NCBI RefSeq assembly: GCF_005938105.1
Contig: NZ_VCPE01000009.1
Location: 186,001 to 250,000 of the forward strand
From: Brucella haematophila
GTDB taxonomy: Bacteria; Pseudomonadota; Alphaproteobacteria; Rhizobiales; Rhizobiaceae
DNA: 64,000 nt
Reading direction: 5' to 3'
In this document: piece after piece, positions 9,349 through 19,619 of the stretch
Numbering within the stretch: position 1 is the first letter of the stretch
Layout of the letters: each line of letters opens with the position of its first letter
Notes under the pieces: model-generated
The model's database searches: none
Told to the model about the DNA's origin: nothing
What the model saw: only the letters and a program-made list of their open reading frames with translations
Made by a program: the position numbers and the translations under genes

Positions 9349-10467
9349 ATGACCGCATTGGAACTACCGCATTCGCAGGTGACCTCGGATGATATCCGCT
9401 TCATGGAAGCGACGATCCGTTATGCCCGTCGTCACAAGGGACTGACGGGAACAAATCCGTCTGTCGGTACGCTGATCGTCAAGGATGGCGTCATTATCGG
9501 GCGCGGCGTCACTGCACTTGGCGGCAGGCCGCATGCCGAACCGCAGGCGCTTGCCGATGCAGGCGAGGCGGCGCGTGGCGCAACAGCCTATGTCACGCTG
9601 GAGCCTTGCGCTCATCATGGTCGCACGCCGCCTTGTGCCGAAGCGCTGGTGCGTGCCGGTGTAGCCCGTGTTGTCGTCGCGGCCACCGATCCGGACGACC
9701 GGGTCAGCGGCAAGGGCTTTGCCATCCTGCGCGAAGCGGGCATCGAAGTGGTGCCGGGGATCCTTTCCGAAAAGGCCGCCAATGATCTCGCAGGCTACCT
9801 GAATCGATCTTCCAGGAAACGCCCGGAAGTGATTCTGAAACTTGCACTTTCCGCCGATGGCATGATCGGAAAAAAGGGCGAAGGGCAGGTGCCGATTACC
9901 GGTCCGGTGTCGCGTGCACAGTCCCACATCTTACGGTCGCAAACCGATGTTATCCTGATTGGTATCGAAACAGCGCTTGCTGACGATCCGGTTTTGAATT
10001 GCCGCCTGCCGGGGCTGGAACAACGCTCACCCATAAGGGTTGTGCTGGATGGCGGGCTTCGTTTGCCCCTGTCATCCAAGCTGGTTCAATCGGCAGATGC
10101 GCAGCCGCTCTGGATCGCTTGCAGCGAAGAGGCATCGCCGGAACGGCGCTACGAACTGAAGGCGGCGGGATGCCGCATTCTGGCAACCGAGGCGCATGAC
10201 TGCCGCATCGCCTTGCCGGAGTTGATGGACGATCTTGCCGCACAGGGCATTGGTTCTGTTCTTGTGGAAGGCGGCGCGGGCGTCGCCAAGAGCTTTTTGG
10301 ATGAAAAGCTGGTTGACCGCCTGATCACCTTTCGCTCACCAATAGAAATTGGTACTGCCGATGGGGTTGCCGTGCCCGGTCTTGAAACCCATATCGCAGA
10401 AGAATTCAAAATTCTCAGACAGGCGCGTTACGGTGACGATGCCTTTGTGGAATATGTGAGGGTCTGA
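9349..10467 (+). CDS. ribD: bifunctional riboflavin deaminase/reductase RibD
   Basis: Second and third steps of riboflavin synthesis: deamination of the pyrimidine, then reduction of the ribosyl side chain. The 372-residue protein has an N-terminal zinc deaminase domain with 'PHAEPQAL' (H62, E64) and 'EPCAHHGRTPPC' (C87, C96). The C-terminal reductase domain starts near residue 160 ('LKLALSADGMIG') and includes 'VLVEGGAGVAKSFL'. It follows nrdR by 2 bp and is followed by repeat A2, then ribE. Confidence 0.95.
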   Translation: MTALELPHSQVTSDDIRFMEATIRYARRHKGLTGTNPSVGTLIVKDGVIIGRGVTALGGRPHAEPQALADAGEAARGATAYVTLEPCAHHGRTPPCAEALVRAGVARVVVAATDPDDRVSGKGFAILREAGIEVVPGILSEKAANDLAGYLNRSSRKRPEVILKLALSADGMIGKKGEGQVPITGPVSRAQSHILRSQTDVILIGIETALADDPVLNCRLPGLEQRSPIRVVLDGGLRLPLSSKLVQSADAQPLWIACSEEASPERRYELKAAGCRILATEAHDCRIALPELMDDLAAQGIGSVLVEGGAGVAKSFLDEKLVDRLITFRSPIEIGTADGVAVPGLETHIAEEFKILRQARYGDDAFVEYVRV

Positions 10468-10601
10468 ATCGAAAAGCGATAGATCGCGGCGAAAATGGTG
10501 ATTTTCGAGAACCGGAGCGCAGTGTACTTAAGTACATGAGCACCGAAAGCGCAGAAAAACGCCATTTGCAGCAAGATATGGCGACTTTTGGATCGGACAC
10601 T
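10464..10601. repeat. Repeat family A, copy A2
   Basis: Starts over the ribD stop codon and ends 12 bp before ribE. It shows the same imperfect palindrome as A1 and A3: 'gcgaaaatggtgattttcgaga' on the left, a GTAC-rich centre 'gtacttaagtac', then 'aaacgccatttgcag' and 'gcgacttttggatc'. It is inserted between two genes of the riboflavin pathway, so the ribD-ribE transcript would carry a large hairpin. Confidence 0.8.
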
Positions 10602-10612
10602 AAGGAGACTTG

Positions 10613-11221
10613 ATGTTTACAGGCATTATTACCGATATCGGCAAGGTTGACCGGATCAAGCCGCTGAATGAAGGCGTGCTGCTGCGTATCGAAACCGTTT
10701 ATGACCCAGAAACGATTGAGCTTGGCGCTTCGATTGCATGTTCCGGTGTTTGCCTGACTGTCGTTGCACTGCCGGAAAAGGGCACCAATGCCCGCTGGTT
10801 CGAGGTCGAGGCATGGGAAGAAGCCCTGCGTCTGACCACAATCTCCACCTGGGAGAATGGAACCAATATCAATCTGGAGCGCTCGCTGAAGCTTGGCGAC
10901 GAAATGGGCGGACATCTCGTTTCCGGTCATGTCGACGGACAGGCTGAAATCGTTGAACGCAAGGACGAGGGCGACGCGGTGCGCTTCACCCTGCGTGCGC
11001 CGGAAGAACTGGCGCCATTCATCGCCCAGAAGGGTTCGGTCGCACTGGACGGCACGTCGCTGACGGTCAACGGTGTGAAGGGCAATGAATTTGACGTTTT
11101 GCTCATCCGCCATTCGCTGGAAGTGACCACCTGGGGACAGCGAAAAGCGGGCGACAAGGTGAATATCGAGATCGACCAGCTCGCACGCTATGCGGCAAGG
11201 CTTGCGCAATATCGGAAATAG
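10613..11221 (+). CDS. ribE: riboflavin synthase, alpha subunit
   Basis: Dismutates two 6,7-dimethyl-8-ribityllumazine molecules to riboflavin. The ATG at 10613 follows AAGGAG by 6 bp. The 202-residue protein contains the two lumazine-binding repeats: 'MFTGIITDIGKV ... GVCLTV' in the N-terminal half and 'GHVDGQAEI ... GTSLTVNGV' in the second (about residues 97-190). Length is usual. It lies downstream of ribD and upstream of ribH. No FMN riboswitch signature was seen before it; the upstream spacer is repeat A2. Confidence 0.95.
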   Translation: MFTGIITDIGKVDRIKPLNEGVLLRIETVYDPETIELGASIACSGVCLTVVALPEKGTNARWFEVEAWEEALRLTTISTWENGTNINLERSLKLGDEMGGHLVSGHVDGQAEIVERKDEGDAVRFTLRAPEELAPFIAQKGSVALDGTSLTVNGVKGNEFDVLLIRHSLEVTTWGQRKAGDKVNIEIDQLARYAARLAQYRK

Positions 11222-11304
11222 GCTTACAGCCTAAAATTCCAGGCTGTAAAAGCATATCCCGATTTGAGCGTTGACCGCAGGTGTTGCGGTCCGCAAAATT
11301 TGTC

Positions 11305-11778
11305 ATGGAGTTTCTCATGTCCGATCACGAGGCGCATGCGCCGCATTTGCTTATTGTTGAAGCGCGTTTCTACGACGATCTAGCTGATGCGCTTCTTGAT
11401 GGCGCAAAGGCAGCCCTTGACGATGCGGGCGCGACCTATGACGTCGTGACCGTACCGGGCGCGCTGGAAATTCCGGCAACCATTTCCTTCGCCCTCGACG
11501 GTGCAGATAATGGCGGCACCGACTATGACGGCTATGTCGCTCTTGGCACGGTTATCCGTGGCGAAACCTATCATTTCGACATTGTTGCAAATGAATCCTG
11601 CCGTGCGTTGACCGATCTCGCGGTTGAAGAAAGCCTTGCCATCGGCAACGGCATTCTGACCGTTGAAAATGACGAGCAGGCATGGGCGCGTGCGCGCCGT
11701 ACTGACAAGGACAAGGGCGGTTTTGCTGCCCGCGCCGCACTGACCATGATTGACCTGCGCAAGAAATTCGGAGCCTGA
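11305..11778 (+). CDS. ribH: 6,7-dimethyl-8-ribityllumazine synthase (type I)
   Basis: Condenses the RibD product with dihydroxybutanone phosphate to form the lumazine. The start at 11305 gives the 157-residue 'MEFLMS' form I recall for Brucella RibH1. An ATG at 11317 is better spaced from GGAG (11306-11309) and would give 153 residues. Family motifs are '[15 protein letters not shown]' (about 43-57), '[19 protein letters not shown]' with the active-site His, and '[13 protein letters not shown]'. nusB starts 5 bp after its stop, the common rib-nusB order. Confidence 0.93.
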   Translation: MEFLMSDHEAHAPHLLIVEARFYDDLADALLDGAKAALDDAGATYDVVTVPGALEIPATISFALDGADNGGTDYDGYVALGTVIRGETYHFDIVANESCRALTDLAVEESLAIGNGILTVENDEQAWARARRTDKDKGGFAARAALTMIDLRKKFGA

Positions 11779-11783
11779 ATATT

Positions 11784-12293
11784 ATGAGTTCTTCCGCAGA
11801 AGGTCGCCCGACACCAAACCTGCCGCGTACGGCGAACAAGCGTGGCGTTGCCCGTCTTGCAGCCGTGCAGGCCCTCTACCAAATGGACGTTGCCGGTACG
11901 GGCGTGATGGAAGTGGTCGCAGAATACGAAGCCTTCCGCCTCGGCAAGGAAGTGGACGGCACGCAATATCTTGATGCTGATCCGCAATGGTTCCGCGCTA
12001 TCGTCGCCGGTGTTGTCGACAGTCAGCTCAAGCTCGATCCGATGATCCATCAGGCGTTGACCGAAGACTGGCCGCTGTCGCGTCTTGATTCCACGCTGCG
12101 CGCGATCCTGCGCGCCGGTGCATGGGAACTGACGTCGCGCAACGATGTGCCGACCGCCGTGATCGTTTCGGAATATGTCGATATCGCCAAGGCGTTCTAC
12201 ACCGAAGATGAGCCGAAGCTGGTCAACGCGGTGCTCGACCGTCTTGCCTTTGTCATTCGTGGCGAAAGCCGTGGGGCCAAGCCGCGCCATTAG
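11784..12293 (+). CDS. nusB: transcription antitermination factor NusB
   Basis: An RNA-binding partner of NusE (S10) in rRNA antitermination complexes. The 169-residue all-helical protein has '[17 protein letters not shown]' (about 14-30), '[16 protein letters not shown]' (about 95-110) and '[29 protein letters not shown]' (about 120-150), all hallmark segments. Length is slightly longer than E. coli NusB, as usual in alphaproteobacteria. It ends the nrdR-ribD-ribE-ribH-nusB run, and a hairpin starts at its stop codon. Confidence 0.95.
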   Translation: MSSSAEGRPTPNLPRTANKRGVARLAAVQALYQMDVAGTGVMEVVAEYEAFRLGKEVDGTQYLDADPQWFRAIVAGVVDSQLKLDPMIHQALTEDWPLSRLDSTLRAILRAGAWELTSRNDVPTAVIVSEYVDIAKAFYTEDEPKLVNAVLDRLAFVIRGESRGAKPRH

Positions 12294-12437
12294 AGCGTGT
12301 TTCGATCTGATTGGATCAGATCGGCGCTCTAATCCTTTATTTTAACGCGCATCTTTTCCGATCGAAGCAGGATCAGAAATCAGTCCAGTGGACTGATTTC
12401 CCTGCGGAGGCGTTTCACACTTTTCGGGATGCGCTTT
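12292..12437. repeat. Repeat family B, copy B2, with a nusB-proximal hairpin
   Basis: The left part (12292-12331) is a hairpin with arms AGAGCG and CGCTCT around CGATCTGAT / ATCAGATCG, overlapping the nusB stop. Then come 'acgcgcatcttttccg' and 'cacttttcgggatgcgc', also seen in B3 (54570-54669) and, in reverse, B1. Compared with B3 the middle carries extra sequence with a perfect 11-bp-arm palindrome (12377-12399). The left hairpin probably acts as the nusB terminator, although its T run is weak. Confidence 0.75.
12377..12399. repeat. Perfect palindrome inside repeat B2
   Basis: AAATCAGTCCA / TGGACTGATTT with a single G between 11-bp arms. It is absent from the related copy B3 and may be a nested insertion or a local hairpin. 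Confidence 0.7.
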
Positions 12438-12466
12438 AATACCGGCTTAGAGATCAGGATAAGAAT

Positions 12467-12499
12467 AGAAAGGGCTGTGAGAAATCGCAGCCCTTCTTT
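12467..12499. terminator. Hairpin AAGGGCTG / CAGCCCTT between nusB and hppA
   Basis: An 8-bp stem flanked by A-rich and T-rich arms, so it could terminate on either strand. There is no gene between it and nusB except repeat B2. Confidence 0.65.
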
Positions 12500-12815
12500 C
12501 ATTGTATGCTGGCAAAGAACGTCTTGACGTTTGTTCAACCGTTTCGCATGTTGGTCATGCGGCATTGAGAATGCTGGACTGCAAGGGGACTTCGCCAATT
12601 TATTGATTCAAAGGCATAAGTTCCTGATGAAACTATACCGTTGAAGCCCGGTACGACGTGGTGGCTTCAAGCGCTTTCCATGCCGCTCTAATCGGCCCGG
12701 GGAGGGGTTTTCGGGCCTTCATGCGCATATGCCTGCCGTTAATTACCCAGTATCGGATGTTTATCTGCGGTCGATCTGACGGTAGCCGGCGCAAACTCAA
12801 TAGGAGTTGGCCTTT
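12500..12815. other. Gene-free leader region before hppA
   Basis: About 315 bp without a convincing ORF on either strand. It presumably holds the hppA promoter; no canonical -35/-10 pair stands out. Confidence 0.4.
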
Positions 12816-14972
12816 ATGCAAATGGGAGTGGCAGTTTTACTTCTCGTTATTGCCTGCGGCGTGGTTTCCGTTCTTTTCGCCTTCTGGTCGATCCGTTCGA
12901 TCCTGGCGGCTGATCAGGGAACGCCGCGTATGCAAGAAATCGCTGGCGCCATCCGCGAAGGTGCGTCGGCCTATCTCACACGACAATATTCCACGATTGC
13001 GATTGTCGGTGTCGTTGTGTTTCTCGCCGCATGGTATTTGCTGTCGCTGAGCGCCGCCATCGGCTTTCTGATCGGCGCAATTCTGTCCGGTGTCACAGGC
13101 TTTATCGGGATGCATGTTTCGGTGCGCGCCAATGTGCGCACAGCACAGGCCGCTTCCTTGAGTCTGGCAGGCGGGCTTGAAATGGCTTTCAAGTCCGGTG
13201 CCGTTACCGGCCTTCTGGTGGCCGGTCTCGCACTGCTGGGCGTATCCGTCTACTATTTCATTCTCACCGTCTGGCTGGGCTATGCGCCCGCCGATCGCAC
13301 GGTTATCGATGCACTGGTGGCGCTCGGCTTTGGCGCATCGCTGATTTCGATCTTTGCCCGTCTCGGCGGCGGTATCTTCACCAAGGGTGCGGATGTCGGC
13401 GGCGATCTGGTCGGCAAGGTTGAAGCGGGTATTCCGGAGGACGATCCGCGCAATCCGGCAACCATCGCCGACAATGTGGGCGATAATGTCGGCGACTGCG
13501 CCGGTATGGCGGCCGATCTGTTCGAGACTTACGCCGTTACCGTGGTTGCGACCATGGTTCTGGGCGCGATCTTCTTCAACGGTTCGGACGTGCTGCCAAG
13601 CGTCATGCTCTATCCGCTGCTGATCTGCGGAGCCTGTGTGATCACGTCGATTGCCGGTACGTTCTTCGTCAAGCTTGGCGTCAACGGCTCGATCATGGGC
13701 GCGCTCTATAAGGGCCTGATCGTAACGGGTCTCTTGTCCATAGTCGGGCTTGGAGTTGCCAACACGCTGACGATTGGCTGGGGCGAAATCGGCACCGTGG
13801 CCGGCAAGAGCATCACCGGCACCAATCTCTTCATCTGCGGTCTGATCGGTCTCATCGTGACGGGCCTGATCGTGGTGATCACCGAATATTATACCGGCAC
13901 CAACAAGCGCCCGGTGAATTCCATCGCGCAGGCTTCCGTGACGGGGCATGGCACGAATGTCATTCAGGGCCTTGCCGTTTCGCTGGAATCAACCGCATTG
14001 CCTGCCATCGTAATCGTTGGCGGCATTATCAGCACCTATCAGCTGGCCGGTCTCTTCGGCACGGCCATTGCGGTCACGGCCATGCTGGGCATTGCCGGTA
14101 TGATTGTGGCGCTCGATGCTTTCGGGCCGGTGACAGACAATGCCGGTGGTATTGCGGAAATGGCCGGTCTCGATCCGGAAGTGCGCAAATCCACGGATGC
14201 GCTGGATGCCGTGGGCAACACGACCAAGGCTGTGACCAAGGGTTACGCCATCGGTTCGGCAGGTCTGGGCGCTCTGGTGCTATTTGCAGCCTATTCCAAC
14301 GACCTTGCTTACTTCGCGGCCAACGGCCAGACCTATCCGTATTTCGCGGATATGGGACCGGTTTCGTTCGATCTGTCCAATCCCTATGTGGTGGCAGGTC
14401 TGATCTTCGGCGGCCTGATTCCCTATCTGTTCGGCGGCATGGCCATGACGGCTGTGGGGCGCGCAGGCGGGGCGGTGGTGCAGGAAGTTCGTCGCCAGTT
14501 CAAGGAAAAGCCGGGCATCATGACCGGTAAGGAACGCCCGGATTATGCCCGCGCGGTCGATCTTTTGACGAAAGCAGCAATCCGCGAGATGATCATCCCG
14601 TCGCTTCTGCCGGTGCTGGCGCCGCTTGTGGTCTATTTCGGTGTGCTGTTGATTTCGGGCTCCAAGGCTGCGGCTTTTGCAGCGCTCGGCGCATCGCTGC
14701 TCGGCGTTATCGTCAACGGGCTTTTCGTGGCCATTTCCATGACCTCCGGCGGCGGCGCATGGGACAATGCCAAGAAGAGCTTCGAAGATGGCTTTACCGA
14801 TGCCGATGGTGTGAAGCACCTGAAGGGTTCGGAAGCGCACAAGGCCTCGGTGACGGGCGATACGGTTGGCGATCCCTACAAGGATACCGCTGGCCCTGCC
14901 GTTAATCCGGCGATCAAGATCACCAATATCGTCGCACTTCTGCTGCTTGCAGTGCTGGCACATATGGCTTGA
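12816..14972 (+). CDS. hppA: K+-insensitive pyrophosphate-energized proton pump
   Basis: A membrane H+-pyrophosphatase that couples PPi hydrolysis to proton export. The ATG at 12816 follows TAGGAG; the 718 residues have about 16 membrane segments. The PPi/Mg site is seen as '[42 protein letters not shown]', given here in pieces: '[12 protein letters not shown]' and '[11 protein letters not shown]', with the second acidic site '[16 protein letters not shown]' and the third 'GGAWDNAKK'. Lysine in '[10 protein letters not shown]' (Ala in K+-dependent pumps) indicates the K+-independent class. It is flanked by terminators and seems monocistronic. Confidence 0.95.
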   Translation: MQMGVAVLLLVIACGVVSVLFAFWSIRSILAADQGTPRMQEIAGAIREGASAYLTRQYSTIAIVGVVVFLAAWYLLSLSAAIGFLIGAILSGVTGFIGMHVSVRANVRTAQAASLSLAGGLEMAFKSGAVTGLLVAGLALLGVSVYYFILTVWLGYAPADRTVIDALVALGFGASLISIFARLGGGIFTKGADVGGDLVGKVEAGIPEDDPRNPATIADNVGDNVGDCAGMAADLFETYAVTVVATMVLGAIFFNGSDVLPSVMLYPLLICGACVITSIAGTFFVKLGVNGSIMGALYKGLIVTGLLSIVGLGVANTLTIGWGEIGTVAGKSITGTNLFICGLIGLIVTGLIVVITEYYTGTNKRPVNSIAQASVTGHGTNVIQGLAVSLESTALPAIVIVGGIISTYQLAGLFGTAIAVTAMLGIAGMIVALDAFGPVTDNAGGIAEMAGLDPEVRKSTDALDAVGNTTKAVTKGYAIGSAGLGALVLFAAYSNDLAYFAANGQTYPYFADMGPVSFDLSNPYVVAGLIFGGLIPYLFGGMAMTAVGRAGGAVVQEVRRQFKEKPGIMTGKERPDYARAVDLLTKAAIREMIIPSLLPVLAPLVVYFGVLLISGSKAAAFAALGASLLGVIVNGLFVAISMTSGGGAWDNAKKSFEDGFTDADGVKHLKGSEAHKASVTGDTVGDPYKDTAGPAVNPAIKITNIVALLLLAVLAHMA

Positions 14973-14996
14973 TCGGGTTCTGAAAGGTCCAAAAAT

Positions 14997-15028
14997 AAGA
15001 AAACCCGCCGAGAGGCGGGTTTTCTTTT
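14997..15028. terminator. Bidirectional terminator between hppA and bamE
   Basis: AAGAAAACCCGCC-GAGA-GGCGGGTTTTCTTTT is a near-perfect hairpin between convergent genes, with A and T arms on both sides, so it likely serves hppA and the minus-strand bamE. Confidence 0.92.
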
Positions 15029-15047
15029 GAATTCGATCTTGCGGCGA

Positions 15048-15605
15048 TTAGCTGCCGCCAGGTCCGCCAGCGCCAGCGCCCGGCACAGAGGTCGGGGCCT
15101 TGGAAACGCCCTGGATAACCTGACCGAGGAAGGTCTGATCCTTGCCGCCGGTTGGCGTGGTGCGCGATACGAAATCGAACAGCTTGCCGTCCTTCATGCC
15201 GTAATTGGCGATATTCTGAACCTTACCGTCCTTGTCGAAATAGATCGCAAGAATCTGACGGTCGACCAGCTTCGGCTTCATGAACTGAGCCGCGCGATGG
15301 CGCTTCTGCGAAATGTAGTAGAACACTTCATTGTCGAAGGTCGCGGTGGTCGATGGCGTGCCGAGCGCAAGCAAGACCTGCTCGCGGCTGGAGCCTACCG
15401 GCACCGAATCAAGCGCCTGCTGGTCGAGCACATAGCCCTCAGTCAGCGTTTCTGACGGGTTCAGCGTGGATGCAGTGTTGCATCCGACCAGGGCGGCCGA
15501 AAACAGAATTGCCGTACCAGCCAGAAGGGCACGCTGCTTGCGTGCGCCTGATGATGCGCCGGAACGCACAGTTGAGAAAATCCGCTGCAACAAAGACCTC
15601 TCCAT
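15048..15605 (-). CDS. bamE: outer membrane protein assembly factor BamE-like lipoprotein
   Basis: A 185-residue SmpA/OmlA-fold lipoprotein, a small subunit of the beta-barrel assembly machine in the outer membrane. It has a basic N-terminus, a hydrophobic segment (about 27-41) and the lipobox 'ALVGC' with C42. The BamE core follows, with 'LDSVPVGSSREQVLLALGTPS' and 'VFYYISQKRHR'. The C-terminal tail is glycine-rich. It lies divergent from the cytochrome bc1 chaperone gene, 89 bp away. Confidence 0.88.
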   Translation of the reverse strand: MERSLLQRIFSTVRSGASSGARKQRALLAGTAILFSAALVGCNTASTLNPSETLTEGYVLDQQALDSVPVGSSREQVLLALGTPSTTATFDNEVFYYISQKRHRAAQFMKPKLVDRQILAIYFDKDGKVQNIANYGMKDGKLFDFVSRTTPTGGKDQTFLGQVIQGVSKAPTSVPGAGAGGPGGS

Positions 15606-15694
15606 AATTCTATTATCAGCGCGGCACTTTCGCCGTCGGGAGAACTTCGGTAAACCACCTTGCTTCTATATGCAACTGGAACGGTCGTACAGGG

Positions 15695-16279
15695 ATGATT
15701 CTCCAACTTTTCCGCCGCAAATCGAAGGCCAATGAGGCTATCGTGCTCCGCGTGTACGAGGCGATCGTGGCAGCGGCGCGGCAAAAACGGTTTTATGCAC
15801 AATTTCATGTGCCGGATACGCCACTTGGCCGGTACGAGATGTTGTCGGTGCATATTTTCCTGACACTGCATCGTATGCGGGGTGATAATTCCGCGCTGAT
15901 GGCGCTTGCTCAGGAAGTGGCCGACGAGTTTTTCAAGGATGTCGACCACTCGCTGCGCGAACTGGGAATCGGCGACCAGGGCGTTCCAAAACGCATGAAA
16001 AAACTTGCCCGTATGTTTTATGGCCGTGTGGCCACTTATGGCGCGGCGCTCGATACCGACGATGCGGAAGCGCTTGCCGCTGCATTGACGCGAAATATTC
16101 GGCCCGATCTGGAATTCTGGCCACAAGCTCGCCATTTAGGCGAATATGTTCTGCGTTGTCGCGACCGATTGCGGGCAATCGACGATAGTACACTGGTGGC
16201 TGGCGAGATTTCCTTTATGGATGCCGACGATCTGGCGCTGACGCATGACAATACCGAAGAGGCAAAACAAAATGACTGA
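15695..16279 (+). CDS. ubiquinol-cytochrome c chaperone family protein (Cbp3-like)
   Basis: A 194-residue soluble protein of the Ubiq_cyt_C_chap family, which helps assemble cytochrome bc1 complex in mitochondria and alphaproteobacteria. Visible family features are 'YAQFHVPDTPLGRYEMLSVHIFLTLHRM' (about residues 34-61) and 'VDHSLRELGIGDQGVPKRMKKLARMFYGR'. The stop overlaps the ATG of the DUF177 gene by 8 bp, so the two are translationally coupled. This order is common in Rhizobiales. Confidence 0.88.
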   Translation: MILQLFRRKSKANEAIVLRVYEAIVAAARQKRFYAQFHVPDTPLGRYEMLSVHIFLTLHRMRGDNSALMALAQEVADEFFKDVDHSLRELGIGDQGVPKRMKKLARMFYGRVATYGAALDTDDAEALAAALTRNIRPDLEFWPQARHLGEYVLRCRDRLRAIDDSTLVAGEISFMDADDLALTHDNTEEAKQND

Positions 16280-16832
16280 CAAACCGGCGCTGAGCTATCC
16301 CGTTCCGGTTCTGCACCTGCCCCAGAAGGGCGTGACAGTAACAATTGGCACCGATGAGAAAGAGCGCGCTCAGCTCGCCGCCAGCCATGCGCTTGAGGCG
16401 GTGAATTCGTTTTCGGCCGAATTTCTGCTGACACCGTGGAAAAAGGACGGCATCCGCGTGCGCGGACGCATCGATGCGGAGATCGTGCAGGCCTGCGTCA
16501 CCACGCTGGAACCGCTGACCAATGTGATTGCAGAAGAAGTTGACACGATCTTCGTTCCGGAAAATTCGCGTCTGGCCCGCGTTCAGCTCGACGAGAGCGG
16601 CGAAATGCTGCTCGATGCCGATGGCGCCGATAGTCCGGAAACCTTTGTCGGTGACCGGATCGACGTCGGCGCGGTTGCGGAAGAGTTTTTCGAACTGGCA
16701 ATCGATCCTTATCCGCGCAAGCCCGGTCTGCCGGACGATGCCGAACCCCAGGTTTTTGGGGATGCGGATGATGAGGATGACAAGCCAGAGTCGCCCTTCG
16801 CAAAGCTGTCTGAATGGCACAAGAAGCCGTGA
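16272..16832 (+). CDS. YceD/DUF177 family protein
   Basis: The start at 16272 overlaps the preceding gene and gives 186 residues. DUF177 proteins are linked to 23S rRNA metabolism and usually lie next to rpmF-plsX-fabH; here plsX-fabH follow but rpmF is not in between. The conserved core 'RGRIDAEIVQACVTTLEPL' (about 66-84) contains the typical Cys and Glu. The C-terminus is acidic ('DADDEDDKPESPFAKL'). The exact molecular role is unknown. Confidence 0.82.
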   Translation: MTDKPALSYPVPVLHLPQKGVTVTIGTDEKERAQLAASHALEAVNSFSAEFLLTPWKKDGIRVRGRIDAEIVQACVTTLEPLTNVIAEEVDTIFVPENSRLARVQLDESGEMLLDADGADSPETFVGDRIDVGAVAEEFFELAIDPYPRKPGLPDDAEPQVFGDADDEDDKPESPFAKLSEWHKKP

Positions 16833-16961
16833 TCAACGGTGATTTGCGACGAGTTTGAGAAAATATTGTTGTACGGCAACGTAAAACCACTATTTTCGCC
16901 AAAAACCCTGCCGCGTCTTGAGCGCGGCCTGGGAGCAGGGATCGAACAGGAATAATCAAGA

Positions 16962-18020
16962 GTGGTAAAAATATCGATTGACGCGATGGGCGGTGATTTC
17001 GGTCCTGAAGTGGTCGTCCCCGGCGCGGCAAGGGCGCTTGAGCGCCATCCCGACATGCGTTTTATTTTTTTCGGTCTGGCCGGACAGGTTGAGCCGGTGT
17101 TGGCGCGCTTTCCGAAGTTGCAGGCCGCATCCGAGTTTCGTGCCTGTGAAGTTGCCATTGGTATGGACGATAAGCCGAGCCAGGCTCTGCGCAATGGGCG
17201 CGGCAAGTCCACGATGTGGAAGGCCATTGAGGCCGTGAAGACCGGCGAAGCCGATGCCTGCGTTTCTGCGGGCAATACGGGCGCACTCATGGCCATGTCG
17301 AAATTCTGCCTGCGGATGATGTCGGATGTTGAACGTCCAGCGCTTGCGGGCATCTGGCCGACGTTGCGCGGTGAAAGCATTGTGTTGGATGTCGGCGCGA
17401 CGATCGGCGCCGATGCACGCCAGTTGGTCGATTACGCTGTGATGGGCGCTGGCATGGCGCGGGCGCTGTTTGAAGTGCGCAAGCCGACGGTCGGCCTGCT
17501 GAATGTCGGCACGGAAGAGGTCAAGGGTCTCGACGAGATCAAGGAAGCCGGTCAGATCCTGCGCGATACACCGCTGGACGGTCTGGCATATTCCGGCTTC
17601 GTGGAAGGCAACGACATCGGCAAAGGTAGCGTCGATGTTGTGGTGACCGAAGGCTTCACCGGCAATATCGCTCTTAAAGCTGCCGAAGGCACGGCGCGTC
17701 AGATGGCGACATTGCTCCGCCAGGCTATGACCCGCACTTTGCTGGCCAAGATCGGCTATGTTTTTGCCAAGGGCGCTTTTGATCGCCTGCGCGAAAAGAT
17801 GGATCCGAACAAGGTCAATGGCGGTGTGTTCCTTGGCTTGAGCGGCATCGTCATCAAGAGCCATGGCGGCGCGAATGCTGAAGGCTTCTGCTCGGCGGTT
17901 GAAGTGGGCTACGACATGGTGCGCAATCGTCTTCTGGAGAAGATTGAAGCCGATCTGGCGCATTTTCACCACAGTCACCCGCATGTTTCGTCCAGTGAAG
18001 GCGGCGAAGCGGCCAAATAA
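16962..18020 (+). CDS. plsX: phosphate acyltransferase PlsX
   Basis: Converts acyl-ACP to acyl phosphate for phospholipid synthesis. GTG is the likely start (AGGA about 10 bp upstream), giving '[21 protein letters not shown]', the family N-terminus. Other motifs include '[20 protein letters not shown]' and '[18 protein letters not shown]', both short family blocks. The 352 residues match the family. fabH begins 83 bp downstream on the same strand. Confidence 0.95.
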   Translation: MVKISIDAMGGDFGPEVVVPGAARALERHPDMRFIFFGLAGQVEPVLARFPKLQAASEFRACEVAIGMDDKPSQALRNGRGKSTMWKAIEAVKTGEADACVSAGNTGALMAMSKFCLRMMSDVERPALAGIWPTLRGESIVLDVGATIGADARQLVDYAVMGAGMARALFEVRKPTVGLLNVGTEEVKGLDEIKEAGQILRDTPLDGLAYSGFVEGNDIGKGSVDVVVTEGFTGNIALKAAEGTARQMATLLRQAMTRTLLAKIGYVFAKGAFDRLREKMDPNKVNGGVFLGLSGIVIKSHGGANAEGFCSAVEVGYDMVRNRLLEKIEADLAHFHHSHPHVSSSEGGEAAK

Positions 18021-18103
18021 TTATTTGCCCCTCTGGTGGGCGCGGATTTCGACGGTGCGGGCAACAGCCTCGTTCCGTTCGTATATGAGGACAGGAATAA
18101 AAA

Positions 18104-19075
18104 ATGATACGATCTGTCGTGCGGGGTATCGGTTCGGCATTGCCGAAGCGGGTCATGAAAAACACCGACTTTGAGGGTGTCATAGAGACCTCGGACGAAT
18201 GGATCGTGCAGCGCACGGGCATTCGCGAACGCCATATTGCGGGCGATGATGAAACCACGGTTTCGCTGGGCGCAGCCGCCGCGCGTGCGGCAATCGAAAA
18301 TGCAGGTTTGCAGCCATCGGATATCGATCTTGTTCTGGTCGCCACCTCGACGCCGAACAACACATTCCCGGCCAGCGCTGTGGAAATCCAGCGTGAGCTT
18401 GGCATCACCTCCGGTTTTGCTTTCGACATGCAGGCCGTGTGCAGCGGCTTCATCTATGCCATCACGACCGCCGATCTTTATATTCGCGGCGGTATGGCCG
18501 AGCGCGTTCTGGTCATCGGCGCGGAAACTTTCTCGCGTATTCTCGACTGGACCGACCGCACGACCTGCGTTCTGTTCGGCGACGGTGCAGGCGCCGTGGT
18601 TCTGGAAGCTGCCGAAGGCAAGGGTCTGACTTCGGACCGTGGCGTTCTGGCTGCAAATCTGCGCTCGGACGGCAACCACAAGGAAAAGCTCTATGTGGAT
18701 GGCGGTCCTTCGACGACGCAGACCGTCGGCCACCTGCGCATGGAAGGCCGCGAAGTTTTCAAGCACGCTGTCGGCATGATCACCGATGTTATTGAAGCTT
18801 CCTTCGCTGAAACGGGCCTCACGGCAGACGATATCGACTGGTTTGTGCCGCATCAGGCGAACAAGCGCATCATCGACGCTTCGGCCAAGAAGCTGAATAT
18901 CGCCGAGAGCAAGGTCGTCATCACTGTCGACCGGCACGGCAATACCTCGGCTGCATCGGTGCCGTTGGCGCTGGCCACAGCCGTTGCGGATGGCCGGATC
19001 AAGAAGGGCGATCTCGTGCTTCTCGAAGCCATGGGCGGCGGATTTACGTGGGGTGCGGTTTTGCTGCGCTGGTAA
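18104..19075 (+). CDS. fabH: beta-ketoacyl-ACP synthase III
   Basis: Starts fatty acid synthesis by condensing acetyl-CoA with malonyl-ACP. The 323-residue thiolase-fold protein has the catalytic triad: C113 in '[11 protein letters not shown]', H250 in '[11 protein letters not shown]' and N280 in '[13 protein letters not shown]'. '[16 protein letters not shown]' near residue 29 is the family N-terminal signature. It sits in the conserved plsX-fabH-ihfA order. Confidence 0.96.
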   Translation: MIRSVVRGIGSALPKRVMKNTDFEGVIETSDEWIVQRTGIRERHIAGDDETTVSLGAAAARAAIENAGLQPSDIDLVLVATSTPNNTFPASAVEIQRELGITSGFAFDMQAVCSGFIYAITTADLYIRGGMAERVLVIGAETFSRILDWTDRTTCVLFGDGAGAVVLEAAEGKGLTSDRGVLAANLRSDGNHKEKLYVDGGPSTTQTVGHLRMEGREVFKHAVGMITDVIEASFAETGLTADDIDWFVPHQANKRIIDASAKKLNIAESKVVITVDRHGNTSAASVPLALATAVADGRIKKGDLVLLEAMGGGFTWGAVLLRW

Positions 19076-19252
19076 GCCAATTGCCCCAAAACAGGGGCGC
19101 TCTGTCACGTTCGGAATCGGATCAGAAAAGAAAAGCAATAAAATTGATCCGCCGCGAGGGAACTCGCGGCTTGACCGAGCCGCTTTTATTTGTGTAACGT
19201 CCTGTCACGTAAGGATATTATCTGTTCAAACGCTAACCAGGTGGGTTCGGTT

Positions 19253-19573
19253 ATGGGAGGTAAAACGGTCACGCGGGCTGATCTGGCAGAGGCTGTTTAC
19301 CGGAAGGTCGGTCTTTCCAGAACGGAGTCGGCGGCTTTGGTCGAGATGATTCTCGACGAGGTCTGTGACGCAATCGTCAATGGCGAAACAGTGAAGCTGT
19401 CGTCATTTGCCACTTTTCAGGTCCGCGACAAGAACGAGCGTATCGGTCGCAATCCGAAGACCGGTGAAGAAGTGCCAATTCTTCCGCGACGCGTGATGAC
19501 CTTCAAGGCTTCGAATGTTCTCAAGCAGCGCATTCTGCAGGAACATCAGAAGCGCGAAACCAAGAGCAAATAA
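19253..19573 (+). CDS. ihfA: integration host factor subunit alpha
   Basis: A DNA-bending subunit that dimerises with IHF-beta. The ATG at 19253 gives 106 residues beginning '[11 protein letters not shown]'; the frame extends upstream without similarity. Visible features are the dimer helices '[27 protein letters not shown]' (cited as the region at about 30-56) and the DNA-inserting beta arm '[18 protein letters not shown]' (about 63-80) with the intercalating proline. A terminator follows 9 bp after the stop. Confidence 0.94.
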   Translation: MGGKTVTRADLAEAVYRKVGLSRTESAALVEMILDEVCDAIVNGETVKLSSFATFQVRDKNERIGRNPKTGEEVPILPRRVMTFKASNVLKQRILQEHQKRETKSK

Positions 19574-19582
19574 TACGGATTG

Positions 19583-19619
19583 ATGCCGCCCCAGTTTCCT
19601 CGGGCGGCATTTGTTTTTT
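19583..19619 (+). terminator. Rho-independent terminator after ihfA
   Basis: ATGCCGCCC / GGGCGGCAT hairpin followed by a T-rich tail. Confidence 0.9.

Noticed and set aside
10468-10612. FMN riboswitch before ribE
   Set aside because: The spacer is explained by repeat A2, and the conserved RFN-element core was not seen here.
12837-13949. A 370-codon open frame opposite hppA
   Set aside because: Its His/Asp/Gln-rich composition is typical of antisense shadows; hppA on the other strand is certain.
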